From NCBI GenBank assembly GCA_902488525.1, contig CABTWP010000005.1, forward strand, positions 1 through 57,870: a stretch of DNA of 57,870 nucleotides. Reading direction: 5' to 3'. A program made the translations under genes and the position numbers. This stretch comes from an uncultured Collinsella sp. GTDB lineage: Bacteria; Actinomycetota; Coriobacteriia; Coriobacteriales; Coriobacteriaceae. Of this stretch, positions 34,084 to 41,219 are shown in pieces; within the stretch, counting starts at the first letter, position 1, and each line of letters opens with the position of its first letter. The notes beneath the pieces are model-generated. The model had not been told where the DNA came from. It did no database searches and was given only the letters and a program-made list of their open reading frames with translations.

Positions 34084-34671
34084 TTAGCGCTTGATCTCGA
34101 TATCGTCGAGCTTGACGTCCATGGCCTCGGTCTTGGCCTCGGCGATGTCGTCGGCAAATTCCAGAGACTTCATCATGGTCTCGACGGCGTCCTTGTGCTC
34201 CTCGACGTTGTCGATACGCACATACACACTGCCGCCGTCAACGTCGGTGAAGTATTCGGTCGTTACGCCGCCCGAGTGTGTATAGGAAGCGTTGCGCCAA
34301 GTCTTGCCGTTGTACTTAACGGGATCGCTCTCGGTCCATCCAGAGTTGGCCTTCCATTTGGCCTCGTAGTCGAACAGTTCATCGGCGTTCTTGTCAGAGT
34401 CGAAGACGGGGATGAAGCGATCGCTGGCGTGCTCGCTCTCGGTGAACTTAAACTGGGCCCTGTCGGCGGTGTCGCCTGCGACGTCGGTGATCTCGACGCC
34501 CTCGGGGACCTCGACCTTAAACCAAATGAAGTCGGTCCTCATATCCACGGCTGGCTTTTCTGCTCCACCGCCACTTCCGGTAGCGCCGCCGCTGCCACCG
34601 CAGCCCACCAGGGCAAATGCGGCAAAGAGGCTTATGCAGAGGGTGAGAATCGCAAAGGCCTTCTTTTTCAT
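34084..34671 (-). CDS. Putative lipoprotein
   Basis: This 195-residue exported protein has a lipoprotein signal: MKKKAF, a hydrophobic core, then the lipobox LVGC with Cys24 as the lipid site, followed by a Gly/Ser linker. The mature part (about 45-180) is a single alpha/beta domain with many aromatic and acidic residues (FIWFKVEVPEGVEI, YFTDVDGGSVYVRI) and an acidic C-terminal helix. I do not recognise the family. The fold could resemble small actinobacterial lipoproteins of the LpqN type, but this is a guess. GAGGAGG 8 nt before ATG fixes the start. Two upstream TGGGNCACATGG-like motifs may regulate it. Confidence 0.8.
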   Translation of the reverse strand: MKKKAFAILTLCISLFAAFALVGCGGSGGATGSGGGAEKPAVDMRTDFIWFKVEVPEGVEITDVAGDTADRAQFKFTESEHASDRFIPVFDSDKNADELFDYEAKWKANSGWTESDPVKYNGKTWRNASYTHSGGVTTEYFTDVDGGSVYVRIDNVEEHKDAVETMMKSLEFADDIAEAKTEAMDVKLDDIEIKR

Positions 34672-34749
34672 GGTCGTGTCCTCCTCGATCTGTAACCGCC
34701 CATGGATTACCTGCCTTTACTGTACGCGTGGACGGCTCGCTCGGGTGGG

Positions 34750-34761
34750 CCATGTGTCCCA
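34750..34761 (-). promoter_or_regulatory. TGGGNCACATGG motif, copy 2
   Basis: The minus strand reads TGGGACACATGG, 78 bp before the lipoprotein ATG. This is close to the spacing and orientation of copy 1 before the gene at 27978. A TACAGT candidate -10 lies between it and the gene. Confidence 0.3.
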
Positions 34762-34814
34762 TTCTGAGGGCCGGATTTGCGCCGTTAAGTGGCAATATGC
34801 ACGGGTCCAAAAGA

Positions 34815-34843
34815 GGGGAGGGCCGGTGCTGTCGGCTCTCCCC
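34815..34843 (-). terminator. Orphan terminator-like hairpin
   Basis: GGGGAGGGCCG pairs with CGGCTCTCCCC (one mismatch, 7-nt loop), and the minus strand continues CTCTTTT. It resembles the terminator at 33980, but no minus-strand gene lies upstream. The 460-bp gap 34672-35131 otherwise holds only the motif copies noted. Confidence 0.45.
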
Positions 34844-34957
34844 GGGGTGAGGTGTCCGTTGTTTTAAAGGGGCGCGTGTACGCGGGCGTTGCCCCAACAG
34901 GTTCCTTGTTTATAGATATGCCCCAGTTTGTGACGTCCGGAAGTCCCGAAAGGCGGG

Positions 34958-34969
34958 CCATGTTTCCCA
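34958..34969 (-). promoter_or_regulatory. TGGGNCACATGG-like motif, copy 3
   Basis: The minus strand reads TGGGAAACATGG, within a 16-base match (GGGCCATGTNTCCCAT, plus strand) to the copy at 34747-34762. Confidence 0.25.
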
Positions 34970-35131
34970 TGTTTGCGGTGCCGACGCCTATCGTTCGTCA
35001 TAGAAATCCGCGATGACCAGGTGCGCTGACGCTTATGTACTTATGGGCTAGACTATGCACCATTATGTGATCGATGCGGTCGGTCGGTGGTTGCCGCCCG
35101 ACCGATGTATATGACTTGAAGGTGCATGCGT

Positions 35132-35764
35132 ATGAGCCAAGAGATGATGGACAAGACCTGCCGCGGGTTTGCCGAGGCGCTGGCCGCGCGCGAGCCGGTT
35201 CCCGGTGGTGGCAGCGCGAGCGCTTTTGTGGGCGCGCTGGGCGCCTCGCTGTGCGGAATGGTTGCCCGCTACGGTGCGACCAATCCCGCGCTTGCTGATC
35301 GTGCGGATGACCTGACGCGCGCGTTTACCCAGGCTGATGAGCTGGCCCAGGAGCTTGTCGAGTTGGTTGCCGAGGACGTTCGTGCCTACGGACAGGTGTC
35401 CGCGGCGTACGGTATTCCGCGTGAGGACCCGGCCCGACCGGCTGCGATTCAGGATGCGCTGCACGTGGCCGCCATGCCGCCGTATCGCATTATGGATGCC
35501 TGCGGGCGCGCACTGGCGCTGCTCGAGGACATGGCGGACAAGGGCTCCCGACAGCTGCTGTCCGACGTGGCGTGCGGTGCCGTGTTCTGCCGTGCCGCTA
35601 TGCAGGGCGCGAGCTTGACGCTCTTTGCGAACACCACGTCTATGAAGGATCGTGCACGCGCCGAGGAGCTCGAGACGGCGTGTGATGAGTTGCTCGACAC
35701 ATGGTTGCCGCGCGCCGATGCGCTGGCGCGCCGCGCCTCCGACGCTGCAAGAAAGAGGGGATAG
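35132..35764 (+). CDS. fchA: Methenyltetrahydrofolate cyclohydrolase FchA (cyclodeaminase family)
   Basis: This 210-residue cytoplasmic protein of the formiminotransferase-cyclodeaminase C-terminal family probably interconverts 10-formyl-THF and 5,10-methenyl-THF. The folate-binding start EPVPGGGSASAFVGALGASL is diagnostic, and the rest is helical as in FTCD/FchA. It lies 2 nt before folD, and fhs is elsewhere in the window, which favours a one-carbon role over histidine degradation (no hut genes seen). ATG 35132 has GAAGG 9 nt upstream; the ATG at 35126 is too close to it. Confidence 0.88.
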   Translation: MSQEMMDKTCRGFAEALAAREPVPGGGSASAFVGALGASLCGMVARYGATNPALADRADDLTRAFTQADELAQELVELVAEDVRAYGQVSAAYGIPREDPARPAAIQDALHVAAMPPYRIMDACGRALALLEDMADKGSRQLLSDVACGAVFCRAAMQGASLTLFANTTSMKDRARAEELETACDELLDTWLPRADALARRASDAARKRG

Positions 35765-35766
35765 CC

Positions 35767-36621
35767 ATGGCTGAGCTACTGAAGGGTGCTCCCGTCGCCC
35801 GCGCTTTGACTGAGGAGCTCGCTGCCCGCTGCGCTGCGCTGCGCGAACGCGGTGTTGTTCCGACGCTTGCTATCGTGCGTGTGGGTGAACGCGAGGACGA
35901 CCTATCCTACGAGCGCGGCGCCCTTAAACGCTGCGAAAAGGTTGGCATCGAGGCGCGTCGCGTGTTGCTTCCTGCCGGTGTTTCGCAAGACGAGCTGTTG
36001 ACGGCCATCGAGGACATCAATGCCGACTCGGCTGTTCATGGCTGTCTGATGTTTCGCCCGCTGCCCGCCGGCCTTGACGAGAACGCCGTCGCCGCAACGC
36101 TCGATCCCGCCAAGGACGTTGACTCCATGACGCCGGCTTCGCTGCTCACCACGCTTTCGGGGCGCGGCGAGGGTTTTGCCCCCTGCACAGCTGAAGCCGT
36201 GCTTGCTTTGCTGGATCATTACGGCGTTGAGCTGGACGGCGCCAAAGTTGCCGTGGTCGGACGCTCACTGGTAATTGGCCGCCCCGTTGCCGCCATGCTT
36301 ACGGCGCGCAACGCAACCGTGACGACGTGCCATACGCATACGCGCGATCTTGCCGCCGAGTGCTGTGCTGCCGACATTGTGGTTGCCGCCGTTGGACGCG
36401 CGCGCACGATTGGCGCAGATGCGGTCCGCGAGGACCAGGCGATTATCGATGTTGGCATTAATTGGGACGAAGCCGCTGGCAAGCTGGTCGGCGACGTCGA
36501 TTTTGATGCCGCGGAGCCGGTTGTTGGCGCAATCACCCCCGTGCCGGGTGGCGTGGGCGCCGTGACGACAGCAATTCTCGCCAAGCACGTGATCGAGGCG
36601 GCTGAGCGCGCGGTAAAATAG
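35767..36621 (+). CDS. folD: Methylenetetrahydrofolate dehydrogenase/cyclohydrolase FolD
   Basis: It oxidises 5,10-methylene-THF to methenyl-THF with NAD(P), with possible cyclohydrolase activity. The 284-residue protein has the expected length. The catalytic Tyr-x5-Lys is kept (SYERGALKRCEKVGI), as are VVGRSLVIGRP for the dinucleotide and TPVPGGVGAVTTAIL. The usual VQLPLP, whose Gln assists cyclohydrolysis, reads MFRPLP here. Since a separate cyclohydrolase (fchA) is translated 2 nt upstream, this FolD may work mainly as the dehydrogenase. The start ATG follows GAGGGG. A strong terminator lies about 100 bp downstream. Confidence 0.93.
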   Translation: MAELLKGAPVARALTEELAARCAALRERGVVPTLAIVRVGEREDDLSYERGALKRCEKVGIEARRVLLPAGVSQDELLTAIEDINADSAVHGCLMFRPLPAGLDENAVAATLDPAKDVDSMTPASLLTTLSGRGEGFAPCTAEAVLALLDHYGVELDGAKVAVVGRSLVIGRPVAAMLTARNATVTTCHTHTRDLAAECCAADIVVAAVGRARTIGADAVREDQAIIDVGINWDEAAGKLVGDVDFDAAEPVVGAITPVPGGVGAVTTAILAKHVIEAAERAVK

Positions 36622-36657
36622 GCGTTTGGAGGCTGTTTAGGGGGTTGGTTAGATACC

Positions 36658-36891
36658 CCGTGGTCAAAAAATGCCAAATTTGAGTACTGTTGCCAAGTTA
36701 GTCACATATGTTTGAGATCATTTTGGCTCTTTAGCGATAAGTAATATCGTTAAAGAGCCAATTTTATTGGACGTATGGGGAATTACTAGACTCAGTTTTT
36801 GGACAGGTGAGGATTCCCGGCGCCCGGAACAGTGCAATTTGCTGCCACTAAATTTGTGACAGTACTCATATTTGGCATTTTTTGACCACGG
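36658..36891. mobile_element. MITE-like AT-rich element with 33-bp terminal inverted repeats
   Basis: Bases 36658-36690 and 36859-36891 are reverse complements with one mismatch (outer end CCGTGGTCAAAAAATGCC). The 234-bp unit is visibly more AT-rich than its surroundings, has no coding gene, and holds the folD terminator hairpin inside it. I see no target-site duplication. A GC hairpin (ACCACGGC/GCCGTGGT, 36885-36910) overlaps the right end. A non-autonomous element or REP-like sequence is likely; no transposase is nearby. Confidence 0.55.
36723..36766 (+). terminator. Strong terminator downstream of folD
   Basis: A 17-bp stem (TTGGCTCTTTA start, one G-T pair) with loop AGTAA is followed by TTTTATT. 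It is inside the inverted-repeat element. Confidence 0.8.
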
Positions 36892-36976
36892 CGGCTGCCG
36901 AGGCCGTGGTTTCGCCCTTTCTGCGCCGAAGCGATACACTGTTGCCGTTTGATTTTTTCGCTCAAGGAGGATGCGC

Positions 36977-38500
36977 ATGCCGTGCACAACGATTCTGGTC
37001 GGTAAAAACGCAAGCTACGACGGGTCGACCCTGGTCGCGCGTAACGAGGACTCGTCCAACGGGGTATTTGAGCCCAAGCGCATGCGCGTAGTGCATCCCG
37101 ACGAGCAGCCGCGTGTCTACACGAGCGTCCTGAGCCACCTGACCGTTGAGCTGCCCGATAACCCCATGCGCTATACGAGCGTCCCCGATGTTGTCCCGGG
37201 CCACGGTATCTGGGCCGAGGCCGGTTTCAACGAGCTCAATGTTGGCATGTCCGCAACCGAGACGCTTACCACCAACGAGCGCGTCCGCGGCGCCGATCCG
37301 CTCGTGGACTACGTGCCCGCCAAGGGCAACGAGGGTGAGGACGGCTATGTGCCGGCGCAGCCCGGTGGCCTGGGCGAGGAGGACATGGTGACCCTGGTGC
37401 TGCCGTATGCCAAGTCCGCCCGCGACGGCGTGCGTATCTTGGGCGACCTGCTCGAGCGCTACGGCACTTACGAGAACAACGGCATCGCCTTTGGCGACGT
37501 GGACGAGATCTGGTGGCTCGAGACCATCGGCGGTCACCACTGGATCGCCAAGCGCGTGCCTGACGACGCCTATGTGACCATGCCCAACCAGCTGGGCATC
37601 GACAGCTTTGACCTGGATGACGCCGAGGGCGCCCAGGCCGACCATATGTGCTCCGCCGACCTGCGCGTCTGGATGGCCGAGTGGCATCTGGACCTGACGC
37701 TGGGCGTTGAGGGCGACGGCCCGGCTGCCGTCTTTAACCCGCGCGAGGCCTTTGGCTCGCACAGCGACAGCGACCATGTCTACAACACGCCGCGCGCCTG
37801 GTACATGCAGCGCTGCCTCAACCCCAGCGACGTGTGGGATGGCCCCGACGCCGACTTCACGCCCGAGAGCGACGACATCCCTTGGAGCCGCGTGCCCGAG
37901 CGCAAGGTGACCATCGAGGACATTAAGTACGTGCTTTCGAGCCACTACCAGGGCACGGAGTACGACTGCTACGGCAGCAAGGGCACGCCCGCCACGCGCG
38001 GCGCCTATCGCCCCATCGGCATCAACCGCAACAGCCAGCTCGCCGTGTTGCAGCTGCGTCCCTATGCGCAGCCGGCCTATCGCGCCGTGCAGTGGATGGC
38101 CTTTGGCTCCAACTCGTTTAACGCGCTGGTTCCGCTGTACGCCAACGTCGAGACCATGCCCGAGTACTATGCCGACACGCAGGCTCGCGTGACGTCCGAA
38201 AACTTCTACTGGGCCAACCGCCTGATCGGCGCCCTGGCCGACGTCCGCTTCCATGAGTGCGGCCGCGCTGTGGAGGACTATCAGGAGAAGGTCGGTGGCA
38301 TGGGCCACAAGCAGATCCATGACGTCGACGCTGCCGTAGCCGCTCTGCCCGAGGTCGAGGTGCCTGCCGAGCTTGCACGCGCCAACGAGGCCTTTGCCGA
38401 GCGTGTTCGCGTGGAGACCGATGCCCTGCTGGGCAAGGTGCTCTACACCACGAGCTGCGCCATGAAGAACTCTTTCGCGATGAACGACAACGTGAGGTAG
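36977..38500 (+). CDS. C69-family dipeptidase (PepD-like)
   Basis: This 507-residue N-terminal-nucleophile hydrolase cleaves dipeptides. The start CTTILVGKNASYDGSTLVAR is the C69 signature, with Cys3 becoming the nucleophile after removal of Met-Pro, and NED following. Other conserved segments are DVDEIWWLETIGGHHW and VFNPREAFG. There is no signal peptide, so it is cytoplasmic, probably nutritional, as expected in an amino-acid-fermenting gut anaerobe. AAGGAGG lies 6 nt before ATG 36977; the ATG at 36971 abuts the ribosome site. TACACT near 36938 is a candidate -10. Confidence 0.93.
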   Translation: MPCTTILVGKNASYDGSTLVARNEDSSNGVFEPKRMRVVHPDEQPRVYTSVLSHLTVELPDNPMRYTSVPDVVPGHGIWAEAGFNELNVGMSATETLTTNERVRGADPLVDYVPAKGNEGEDGYVPAQPGGLGEEDMVTLVLPYAKSARDGVRILGDLLERYGTYENNGIAFGDVDEIWWLETIGGHHWIAKRVPDDAYVTMPNQLGIDSFDLDDAEGAQADHMCSADLRVWMAEWHLDLTLGVEGDGPAAVFNPREAFGSHSDSDHVYNTPRAWYMQRCLNPSDVWDGPDADFTPESDDIPWSRVPERKVTIEDIKYVLSSHYQGTEYDCYGSKGTPATRGAYRPIGINRNSQLAVLQLRPYAQPAYRAVQWMAFGSNSFNALVPLYANVETMPEYYADTQARVTSENFYWANRLIGALADVRFHECGRAVEDYQEKVGGMGHKQIHDVDAAVAALPEVEVPAELARANEAFAERVRVETDALLGKVLYTTSCAMKNSFAMNDNVR

Positions 38501-38599
38501 GGATTTCCCGTCGATCGAATAGCGCTAAAACGCTTTGTCGCTTTCGCTCAATCTTGGGTACAAGAACGCCAATGCAGTTGTTTGTGATTGGAGACAACC

Positions 38600-39016
38600 A
38601 TGGTTATGAAACTCGATCAGCTTGTTAACGGCGCCATTAACGTGGGCTTTGGCGCTGCCGCCGTTGCTGTCGAAGGCGGCAAGAAGGTCCTCGACGACCT
38701 TAACACCAAAGGCGAGCAGGTCCGCAAGGACACCGCCACCCCCGATATCGCCCGCAGCGTGTCCGACATGTTCGAGCAGGCCGGTGGCACCATCTCCGAT
38801 CTGACCGAGCGCTTGGGCATACAGGGCGAGACTGCGGCCCAGCGCGTGCTCGACGAGCTCATCCTTGCCCGCGTCCGCGTTATGACCGCCCCCGAGCGCA
38901 CGGCCTTCCTGGCCCATGTGCGCGACATCGTCGATTCGGTCGAGGACAACGTGACCTCGGTGCCCGTCGAGTCCGTTGAGCCCGACGATGCGAAGGATAC
39001 CGAAGAGGCCGAGTAG
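38600..39016 (+). CDS. Phasin-like helical protein next to a UbiB kinase
   Basis: This 138-residue protein is mostly amphipathic helix and coiled coil. It begins MKLDQLVNGAINVGFGAA with a glycine/alanine helix that could touch membrane or lipid surfaces, followed by heptad-like segments and an acidic tail (DDAKDTEEAE). It resembles phasin/PhaF-type proteins, which often sit beside ABC1/UbiB genes. Here the UbiB gene starts 8 nt after the stop, so the two probably work together. GGAG lies 7 nt before the ATG. Confidence 0.65.
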   Translation: MVMKLDQLVNGAINVGFGAAAVAVEGGKKVLDDLNTKGEQVRKDTATPDIARSVSDMFEQAGGTISDLTERLGIQGETAAQRVLDELILARVRVMTAPERTAFLAHVRDIVDSVEDNVTSVPVESVEPDDAKDTEEAE

Positions 39017-39024
39017 CAGCGCAG

Positions 39025-40788
39025 ATGGCAGATTCCACCACCGATTACAACAATCTAGATCCTCTGGGTGACGAGGCGGCGGTTGTCGATGAGGTCGACG
39101 CTGCCGTCTCGGGCGCTCGCAAGAAGCCACGCGCTGTCGATATGGTGCCCGAGGAGCCCGACGCGATGGCACCGGACGAGGAATACCAGCTCACGCCGGC
39201 GGGTCGTCGCGAACGCATTGGGCAGATTGTTCGCCTGGTCAAAAAGTACCGCGTGTGGGATAACCTCACGCCGGTTCGTTTGCGCCGCCTGCTCGAGGAA
39301 CTCGGCCCTATGTTCGTCAAGATGGGGCAGATTCTGGCCAACCGGTCCGAGATTCTGCCGCAACGCTTTTGCGACGAGCTGCGTCGTCTGCGCTCCGACG
39401 TGGAGCCGGTGCCGTACGAGGTAGTGCTTCGCTGTCTGGAGGAAGAATACGGCCTGCGCCTGGGGGAGATGTTCGATGCGATCGATCCCAATCCGCTTGG
39501 TAGCGCATCGCTCGCGCAGGTGCACCGCGCTCGTCTGGTGACGGGCGAGGATGTGGCCGTCAAGGTGCAGCGCCCCGGTGCGCAGCAGGTTATGGCGCAG
39601 GACATCGATATCATCCGCTCAGTGGTGCGCATCGTTTCCAAGTTCGTCAACACCGATCAATTCGTTGATCTGCACGGCGTAGTCGAGGAGTTGTGGACCT
39701 CGTTTCGCGAGGAGACCAACTTTTTGGCCGAGGCAAAAAACCTCAACGACTTCTACGAGTTCCATAAGAGCGTTCATGGCGTGACGTGCCCTAAATCCTA
39801 TCTGGACCTGTGCACCGAGCACGTGGTGGTTATGGACTACGTCGACGGCATTTCGATCGCCGATCCTGAACGCTTGGTGGCCGAGGGCTATGACTTGGAA
39901 AAGATCGGTGCCGCAATCGTCGAGGACTACTCGACGCAGGTGCTCGACGACGGCTTTTTCCATGCTGACCCGCATGCGGGAAACATCATCCTCAAGGACG
40001 GCATCGTTTACTTTATCGACTTGGGCATGGTCGGACGCATGTCGAGTCACGATCGCGGTATCGTCAAGGACATGATTTTTGCCGTGGCCGAGGGTGACGT
40101 GCCCAAGCTCAAGGATTCGCTCATGCGCTTCGCCGTGACGCGTGGCGACTCGGCTGAGCTCGATCATTCGGCCTTTTTGTCCGATTTGGACTTTATCGTG
40201 GCTGACTTTGCGGGCCTTGACCTGAAGGATCTGGATATCGGCGAGTTTTTGACCTCGCTGCTAAACCTGGCGCGCAAAAACGATGTTGAGCTGCCGAGCG
40301 TGGTGACAATGTTCGCGCGCGGCATGGTGACGCTCGAGGGTCTGCTGACCGAGTACATGCCCAACGTCAACATGATCCAGATCATTCAGGCTCATATCAA
40401 AAACGAGAAGAGCATCTATGCCCGCATGCGCGAGATGAGCCGCGATTTTGCCGCGAGCAGCTATCGCGCGGCAAAAGGCTCGCTCGAGGCGGCCGAGTAT
40501 CTGGGCTTGGCTTCGCGTATGCTCACGCGCGGCCAGCTTAAGGTGAACACGCAGATCATGAGCAGCGATAAGGCGCTGCGACAGCTGGGCGGAATCATCG
40601 ACCGCATGTCGATGGCGATTGTGATCGCCGGTCTGTTTATCGGTTCGTCGGTGGTGTACTATGCACGCATCGAGCCGGTTGTGTTTGGTATCCCAGTCAT
40701 TGGCTTTATGGGCTACGTGAGCGCGCTGGTGCTGGCGCTTATGCTGGGTCGCAATATCTGGCTCAACAGCCACGGCGGCAAGCACTAG
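39025..40788 (+). CDS. UbiB/ABC1-family atypical kinase
   Basis: This 587-residue protein-kinase-like membrane protein has an N-terminal KxGQ-type motif (FVKMGQILANRSEILP), an alanine-rich loop (NPLGSASLAQVHRA) in place of the Gly-rich loop, the Lys in VAVKVQRP, the catalytic DGFFHADPHAGNIIL and a metal-binding DLG. Two C-terminal membrane helices follow (about 528-548 and 555-575). Relatives act in quinone or isoprenoid lipid homeostasis as ATPases. No ubiquinone genes are present, and an anaerobe would need another role, perhaps menaquinone or envelope lipids. It is coupled to the phasin-like gene and followed by a terminator. Confidence 0.92.
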   Translation: MADSTTDYNNLDPLGDEAAVVDEVDAAVSGARKKPRAVDMVPEEPDAMAPDEEYQLTPAGRRERIGQIVRLVKKYRVWDNLTPVRLRRLLEELGPMFVKMGQILANRSEILPQRFCDELRRLRSDVEPVPYEVVLRCLEEEYGLRLGEMFDAIDPNPLGSASLAQVHRARLVTGEDVAVKVQRPGAQQVMAQDIDIIRSVVRIVSKFVNTDQFVDLHGVVEELWTSFREETNFLAEAKNLNDFYEFHKSVHGVTCPKSYLDLCTEHVVVMDYVDGISIADPERLVAEGYDLEKIGAAIVEDYSTQVLDDGFFHADPHAGNIILKDGIVYFIDLGMVGRMSSHDRGIVKDMIFAVAEGDVPKLKDSLMRFAVTRGDSAELDHSAFLSDLDFIVADFAGLDLKDLDIGEFLTSLLNLARKNDVELPSVVTMFARGMVTLEGLLTEYMPNVNMIQIIQAHIKNEKSIYARMREMSRDFAASSYRAAKGSLEAAEYLGLASRMLTRGQLKVNTQIMSSDKALRQLGGIIDRMSMAIVIAGLFIGSSVVYYARIEPVVFGIPVIGFMGYVSALVLALMLGRNIWLNSHGGKH

Positions 40789-40839
40789 AGGCTGTGACCG
40801 TCACCACATTCTCCTATCGCAAACAATAGCTTTTACCTT

Positions 40840-40867
40840 GGGCTTCGCCTGCGTGCGAGGCCCTTTT
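40840..40867 (+). terminator. Rho-independent terminator of ubiB
   Basis: A 9-bp stem (GGGCTTCGC with GCGAGGCCC, one G-T pair, 6-nt loop) is followed by TTTT. It separates ubiB from the riboswitch transcript. Confidence 0.75.
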
Positions 40868-40903
40868 GCGTGATAGCATATTGACGGTTTTAATCGATGG
40901 CCT

Positions 40904-41076
40904 AGATGGTGGTGCGGAGACGCACGAATGCGCGGTTTTCCTGCGCGTTTGGGAGAATCGGGGTGCAAGTCCCCGGCTGTACCAGTAACCGTAATTCCTC
41001 TTGGCTCGGGATGTTCGCGTCGCAGATCGGACGGCGCGCCCGAGTCGTTAAGGTTAAGTCGGATCGCCTCCCATCT
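40904..41076 (+). promoter_or_regulatory. Cobalamin riboswitch
   Basis: The conserved core is clear: GGGAGAATCGGGGTGCAAGT followed by CCCCGGCTGTACCAGTAACC (40963-41002 region), matching the B12-riboswitch P3-P6 junction. A B12-box-like AAGTCGGATCGCCTCCC lies at 41056-41072. P1 closes with AGATGG (40904-40909) and CCATCT (41071-41076). It should repress the downstream gene at high cobalamin. A GC hairpin (GCGGC/GCCGC, about 41090-41104) in the 143-bp leader before the ATG may be the expression platform. TTGACG at 40881 is a possible -35. Confidence 0.88.
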
Positions 41077-41219
41077 TGCATGCGGCTGCGGCGTATGCCG
41101 CCGGTGTGCATAGGGCTCTGGAGGGAAGGGGGACCCCGATGGGGGAACTCGAGCGCAACATGCGCGATGACGTGGGGCAGCTTCAAGGCAGCGCTCCAAG
41201 TACAGACAGTAGGAGACAA

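Noticed and set aside
34785..34970. 61-residue minus-strand frame in the lipoprotein upstream gap
   Set aside because: It runs through the terminator-like hairpin, has no ribosome site and shows no protein-like composition.
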